DNA from: DATILI01 sp035476635
Lineage (GTDB): Bacteria > Pseudomonadota > Gammaproteobacteria > Burkholderiales > Burkholderiaceae_C
Direction: 5' to 3'
Assembly: GCA_035476635.1 (NCBI GenBank)
Contig: DATILI010000123.1
Coordinates: forward strand, 1 to 15,300
Length of the DNA stretch: 15,300 nucleotides
Shown here: piece after piece, positions 12,063-15,300 of the stretch
Position numbering within the stretch: position 1 is the stretch's first letter
Layout: each line of letters begins with the position of its first letter
Notes under the pieces: model-generated
Database searches by the model: none
What the model was told of the DNA's origin: nothing
What the model saw: only the letters and a program-made list of their open reading frames with translations
Made by a program: the position numbers and the translations under genes

Positions 12063-13697
12063 TCACATCCGGGAGTCGGCGGCGACCTGGAAGTTGTTCC
12101 GGCCACGCTCCTTGGCCTTGTACATGGCGGCATCCGCATTCCTGAGCAGATCGTTCAGCTCCGTCCCGTTTTCAGGATAGCGGCTGATCCCGATGCTGGA
12201 GGTGACACGCACGACATGCCCTTCCAACTGGTGCTCGGGTTCCAGCGCACTCAGAATCTTCTGCGCGATCGAGATGACTTCGCCCGGATTGTCTTCACCT
12301 TCCACCAGGATGACGAATTCATCGCCGCCCAGGCGGGCGACCAGGTCGCCCTCGCGCACGCACAGCCGGATGCGCATCGCCACTTCCTGCAACAAGACAT
12401 CGCCCACCGTGTGCCCCAGGCTGTCATTGACTTCCTTGAACTGGTCCAGGTCGATGAACAGGATGGAGAACACGCCGTTCTTGCGTTCCATCCGGTGCAG
12501 CGTCCTGCTGAGCGCGTCCATGAACATGGCCCGATTCGGCAATCCGGTCAGATCGTCGTGGAAAGCGCGGTGCCTAAGCTCTTCCTGGGCGCGTCTGCGG
12601 TCTTCGATATTGTTCAAGGCGGTCAGCAGGCAGTCCTCGCCTGCGAACGCAATTCGTTGCGAGGAAATAAGGGACCAGAAGGTTCTTCCCGCGGCATCGC
12701 GAAGCTCGACCTCCCAGTCGCGCACGCTGCCCTGGGCCCCCAATACCTGGACCACTTGCTCGCGATCCTCGGGCCGGACATAGAAGTTCTTCGCCTTGTA
12801 TTGCCTGAGCGACGCCGCGGTCACGCCGAATTGCTCCAAGGCGCGGTTGTTGGCGTAAACGATCGCCTCGTCGCCGACCCGCACGATGATGATGGGCAGC
12901 GGCGCAAACTGCAGCAGCCCGCGCAGCTGAAGTTCGCTTTCACGCAAGGCGTGCTGCAAGTCCTCGCTTTGGCGCACCACACGGCCCGAGAACACGTACG
13001 CCACGGTGAGCAGCCCCGAGACCGCCACGAACATGAAGATCAGCAAAACCGTCCTGGTCTTGCGCGAGGCCTCGCCCAGGGTGTAGGAAAACTGATCTTC
13101 CAGCGGCGTGAGCAGCGCGTTGATTTCGTGCAGTTGCGTCAAATACCCGCGCGCTGCGTTCGCGTCCAGGGTGCCAGCCTCCATCGCGGTATGGACTTTG
13201 TCGCCCAGGGCGATCAGTTGGTCGATATGCACATCCCCCTGCGCCCAGATCGCAATGGCCTTGTCGATCTCCGGCACCCTCCTGAAGGAGCGGAACAGGC
13301 GGATCATTCCATCCACATCGTCCGGATGGTTGCGCCCCTGCAGGAAACCCGCGGCCGCGACCTGCAAGTCTGGGTCAGGTTTTTCCAGCTCCAGCCGTGC
13401 CTGGCGATCTCCGAGGGAAACCAGCAGTGCCTCCTTGAAGATCTCGTATTCCCTGGGATCGCGGTCGGTACAGTAGCGCGACAACGCGTAGACCGCTTCC
13501 TTCTGCGCCTTGGACCACAACCCTTCGCCGCCTACATAGGCGCGAGCCGCAGACATCACGCCGATGCTGTAGTTGGCGAAAAGAAACAGCGCCGCGACGA
13601 TGGCGACAAACACCCAGACGATCAGGATCAGCCCGCGGCTCCTGCCGTTGGACGCTCCCGCAATGCCGGTATGCGACAGGTCGATTTTCAAAGCCAT
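12063..13697 (-). CDS. Membrane diguanylate cyclase: two-TM helical sensor, PAS and GGDEF domains
   Basis: A 544-residue protein predicted to make cyclic di-GMP from two GTP at the inner membrane. Membrane helices lie at about 23-43 and 216-236 and flank a mostly helical periplasmic region that begins ARAYVGGEGLWSKAQKEAVY. A PAS domain follows (about 258-365, with PLPIIIVRVGDEAIVYANNR). The GGDEF domain runs from about 372 to 540, with DDLTGLPNR, LFIDLDQFKEVNDSLGH and the active site GGDEF at 457-461. An RxxD inhibitory site (R448-D451) lies five residues before GGDEF. All catalytic and feedback residues are present and no EAL domain follows. The start at 13697 supplies the first membrane helix but has no clear Shine-Dalgarno. 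A CCTCG-TGT-CGAGG repeat (13720-13732) lies just upstream. The signal it senses is unknown. Confidence 0.95.
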   Translation of the reverse strand: MALKIDLSHTGIAGASNGRSRGLILIVWVFVAIVAALFLFANYSIGVMSAARAYVGGEGLWSKAQKEAVYALSRYCTDRDPREYEIFKEALLVSLGDRQARLELEKPDPDLQVAAAGFLQGRNHPDDVDGMIRLFRSFRRVPEIDKAIAIWAQGDVHIDQLIALGDKVHTAMEAGTLDANAARGYLTQLHEINALLTPLEDQFSYTLGEASRKTRTVLLIFMFVAVSGLLTVAYVFSGRVVRQSEDLQHALRESELQLRGLLQFAPLPIIIVRVGDEAIVYANNRALEQFGVTAASLRQYKAKNFYVRPEDREQVVQVLGAQGSVRDWEVELRDAAGRTFWSLISSQRIAFAGEDCLLTALNNIEDRRRAQEELRHRAFHDDLTGLPNRAMFMDALSRTLHRMERKNGVFSILFIDLDQFKEVNDSLGHTVGDVLLQEVAMRIRLCVREGDLVARLGGDEFVILVEGEDNPGEVISIAQKILSALEPEHQLEGHVVRVTSSIGISRYPENGTELNDLLRNADAAMYKAKERGRNNFQVAADSRM

Positions 13698-13719
13698 AGG
13701 CTGGTTCGAGGACCAAGTA

Positions 13720-13732
13720 CCTCGTGTCGAGG
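13720..13732. promoter_or_regulatory. Short palindrome in the leader of the diguanylate cyclase gene
   Basis: CCTCG-TGT-CGAGG is a perfect 5-bp inverted repeat, 23-35 bases upstream of the start codon, in the 87-bp gap after the DUF3482 gene. It could be an operator or a leader hairpin affecting translation, which has no visible Shine-Dalgarno. Evidence is only the symmetry. Confidence 0.25.
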
Positions 13733-13784
13733 CACTCGCGCCAGCGTAGCGAATAAATCGCGCTTGTCTATAGCGGCTTGGGCA

Positions 13785-15300
13785 TCACGAGGCCGGATAA
13801 AGGTCGCTGACAACCTTCAGCACGAGCGATTCCAGTGCTTGCGCAAGCCTGCTCGCCGGCTCCTGCGCATGCTGCGCCGCCCTCGCCTGCGCCCACAGGG
13901 CCCGGAACATTTCCCGCTGCGCCTGCACCGCCGCAACCACCTCATGCAAGTCGGCGCCGCCGCCATCATTCGTGGCGATGGCAAGGTAGCGCAACAAGCC
14001 CGCTTCGACCATGGCCTGCAGCATTTCGTCGCTGAGCTGGACCGCCGACACACCGCCCGCCGCGTCCTTGTTCTTCCAGGCAGCGGCCACAAAGGCGGCG
14101 CCGCCACCGAGCAGGGCACCCAGCGCCGCCGCCGCGCCCAGGGTCAACCCGCCGACCAACAGATCGACCGATGCGCCCATGGCAGCGCCCGTGGCGGCAC
14201 CCGCCATGCCGGCCTGCGGCGTATTGACGGCTTCCTGCACCGCGAACTTTTCCGTCAACCGATGCGTGAGCGGACCGGCGGCCGCGGGGTCGGCACCATG
14301 CAATGCGAGCAGGCGAGATGTGGCGTCGGCTTCCGAGCGCTGCAGGCGCTCGGCCACGGCCACCATCGCGGCATCCTTTGAGCGCTGGGCACTTTCACGT
14401 TCGGCCGCGCTCACCAGGCTGCTCAACGATAGCGGCGGGCTGTGCACTTCCTCGCGCTGGCGCGCTGCGAACACGAGGTGGTCGGCCAAGGTGGCCATGG
14501 CGCTGCGCAAGCGTGCGAGATGGCGCTCGTGCCAGGCCGATGCAAGCCGTGCACAGCCTTCGCGCTTGGCCGCCGCTACGCTGCGCCCAATGGCCGCCAG
14601 CAGCACGCGTTCCTGAATCCAGCAGCGCGCGAACGCATCGAAGAAAAGCACTTGCGCAACCAGGCCCGCGTCGCGCAACTGCAGCTGGCACTGCGCCGAA
14701 ATCTCTTGCGTCTGTACCGCAGTGTTACCGGGCAGGCGCAGCACGGCCAGTACCGGCTTGCCCAGCCATCGGAGCCATGCGCTTGCGGCCTGCAACTCGC
14801 CCACGCCTTGCACCACCAGCAGCACTACGTCACTGCCTTCCCGGACGGCGTGCAAGGCTTGCCTGCCGGTCGCAGCGGCTGGCGCATGCTGCGTATTCCA
14901 GGGTCGCCAGATCGCACCGACGGCTTTGCGCAGCCAGGAGGGACGGGCATCGAGCGCAGCCTGCAAGCGCGCTGGATCACCGGACTCGGCCATTTCGGCC
15001 ATTTCGGGCAGCTCGGCAACGCAAAGCACGTCACCGCCGGGCGTGCCGATGGCGGTGTGGATCGCGCCCGTCCCTTTCTGCGCATCGCGCAGCAACAGGC
15101 GCAGCAACGCGGCCTTGTCTTCGCTGTGATCGGCGTAGATGCAAAGCTGCACACGCGCCGGGCTGATCACCGCAATGAGCCGCTGATAGTAGGCCTCCTG
15201 CAAATCGAACGCCACGTCGCGTGCCATGGCTCGCTCCCGTCCGAAGGCCAGCGCCGCCAACACCAGCCGGGGCAGCACCACCACCAGCAGCAACAGACTC
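13785..15300 (-). CDS. DUF3482 domain protein with DUF2868-like membrane segment and degenerate G-domain (5' truncated by window edge)
   Basis: The frame is open from the right edge to the TGA at 13785-13787, about 504 residues, and starts outside the window. Numbering here counts from the codon at 15293. The first 45 residues (a hydrophobic stretch with VVVLPRLVLAALAF, then DVAFDLQEAYYQRL) resemble the last membrane helix of DUF2868 proteins. Next comes a region with the order of a small GTPase domain, but the expected P-loop (GxxxxGKS/T) reads ADHSEDKAA at 54-62. DVVLLVVQGVGEL and GKPVLAVLRLPGN follow. The C-terminal half fits DUF3482: ALHGADPAAAGPLTHRLTEKF, a Gly/Ala-rich segment at 362-406 that may insert in membranes, and a helical end. 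DUF2868 and DUF3482 are usually adjacent genes of unknown function; here they seem joined. GTP binding is doubtful. It is 87 bp upstream of the cyclase gene. Confidence 0.7.
   Translation of the reverse strand, partial: SLLLLVVVLPRLVLAALAFGRERAMARDVAFDLQEAYYQRLIAVISPARVQLCIYADHSEDKAALLRLLLRDAQKGTGAIHTAIGTPGGDVLCVAELPEMAEMAESGDPARLQAALDARPSWLRKAVGAIWRPWNTQHAPAAATGRQALHAVREGSDVVLLVVQGVGELQAASAWLRWLGKPVLAVLRLPGNTAVQTQEISAQCQLQLRDAGLVAQVLFFDAFARCWIQERVLLAAIGRSVAAAKREGCARLASAWHERHLARLRSAMATLADHLVFAARQREEVHSPPLSLSSLVSAAERESAQRSKDAAMVAVAERLQRSEADATSRLLALHGADPAAAGPLTHRLTEKFAVQEAVNTPQAGMAGAATGAAMGASVDLLVGGLTLGAAAALGALLGGGAAFVAAAWKNKDAAGGVSAVQLSDEMLQAMVEAGLLRYLAIATNDGGGADLHEVVAAVQAQREMFRALWAQARAAQHAQEPASRLAQALESLVLKVVSDLYPAS

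Noticed and set aside
12216..14381. A 721-codon open frame on the + strand antisense to the diguanylate cyclase and the DUF3482 gene
   Set aside because: It spans two well-supported minus-strand genes and their intergenic gap. Its product is His/Gln/Arg-rich with no recognisable domain, as expected when GC-rich codons are read in the complementary frame.
15291..15293. TTG at 15293 as the true start of the DUF3482 protein
   Set aside because: The frame stays open to the window edge, the TTG falls within a membrane helix, and no Shine-Dalgarno can be seen, so the gene is treated as truncated.
1..15300. tRNA/rRNA genes, CRISPR arrays, insertion sequences, prophage or attachment sites
   Set aside because: Looked for cloverleaf-like segments, regularly spaced repeats, transposase motifs and flanking direct repeats; none was seen.

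Overview
The window reads as chromosomal DNA of a GC-rich betaproteobacterium, most likely in the Burkholderiales (Comamonadaceae-like). This rests on family resemblance of the proteins (LivKHMGF-type transporter, IclR-linked pobA, PEP-CTERM protein, DUF2868/DUF3482 tail), on the GC-biased codon use, and on the dense mostly operonic layout. The lineage is an inference; no rRNA or tRNA is present to anchor it.

Left third (1-4407, + strand): the 3' end of a periplasmic binding-protein gene, a 26-bp-arm REP-like palindrome, a LysE/RhtB-type exporter gene, then the two permeases and two ATPases of a branched-chain-amino-acid-type ABC importer (livH, livM, livG, livF). LivH/livM and livM/livG overlap, livG and livF abut, and the exporter ends 15 bp before livH, so they probably form one operon.

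Aromatic block (4427-8466): on the minus strand an IclR-family regulator followed by a pirin; divergently, pobA (4-hydroxybenzoate 3-monooxygenase) followed by a short class III CoA-transferase-like gene. The regulator/pobA gap holds a 15-bp palindrome plus a third half-site two helical turns away, the arrangement expected for a PobR/PcaU-type regulator. Together with the Liv-type transporter this suggests uptake and ring hydroxylation of 4-hydroxybenzoate or a related aromatic acid; the transporter's substrate is not shown by the sequence.

Middle (8467-10217): a stand-alone THxN-type PEP-CTERM surface/matrix protein gene preceded by an almost ideal sigma-54 (-24/-12) promoter and an upstream inverted repeat, and followed by a strong intrinsic terminator. 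Then come a 55-residue very basic small protein and a small lipoprotein with a D/R-rich, TSP3-like tail.

Right third (10260-15300): trhO (tRNA U34 hydroxylase) and an RluA-family pseudouridine synthase, 3 bp apart, on the + strand. On the minus strand are a two-TM PAS-GGDEF diguanylate cyclase with intact active and inhibitory sites and, running off the right edge, a DUF3482 protein. The latter's visible N-terminal part looks like the tail of a DUF2868 membrane protein followed by a G-domain with a degenerate P-loop.

No CRISPR array, insertion sequence, tRNA/rRNA gene or phage module was seen. No intergenic stretch exceeds 300 bp. I did not find a clearly new multi-gene system. The points most worth a second look are the sigma-54 control of the PEP-CTERM gene, the apparent DUF2868-DUF3482 fusion with a dead P-loop, and the three-half-site operator in front of pobA.
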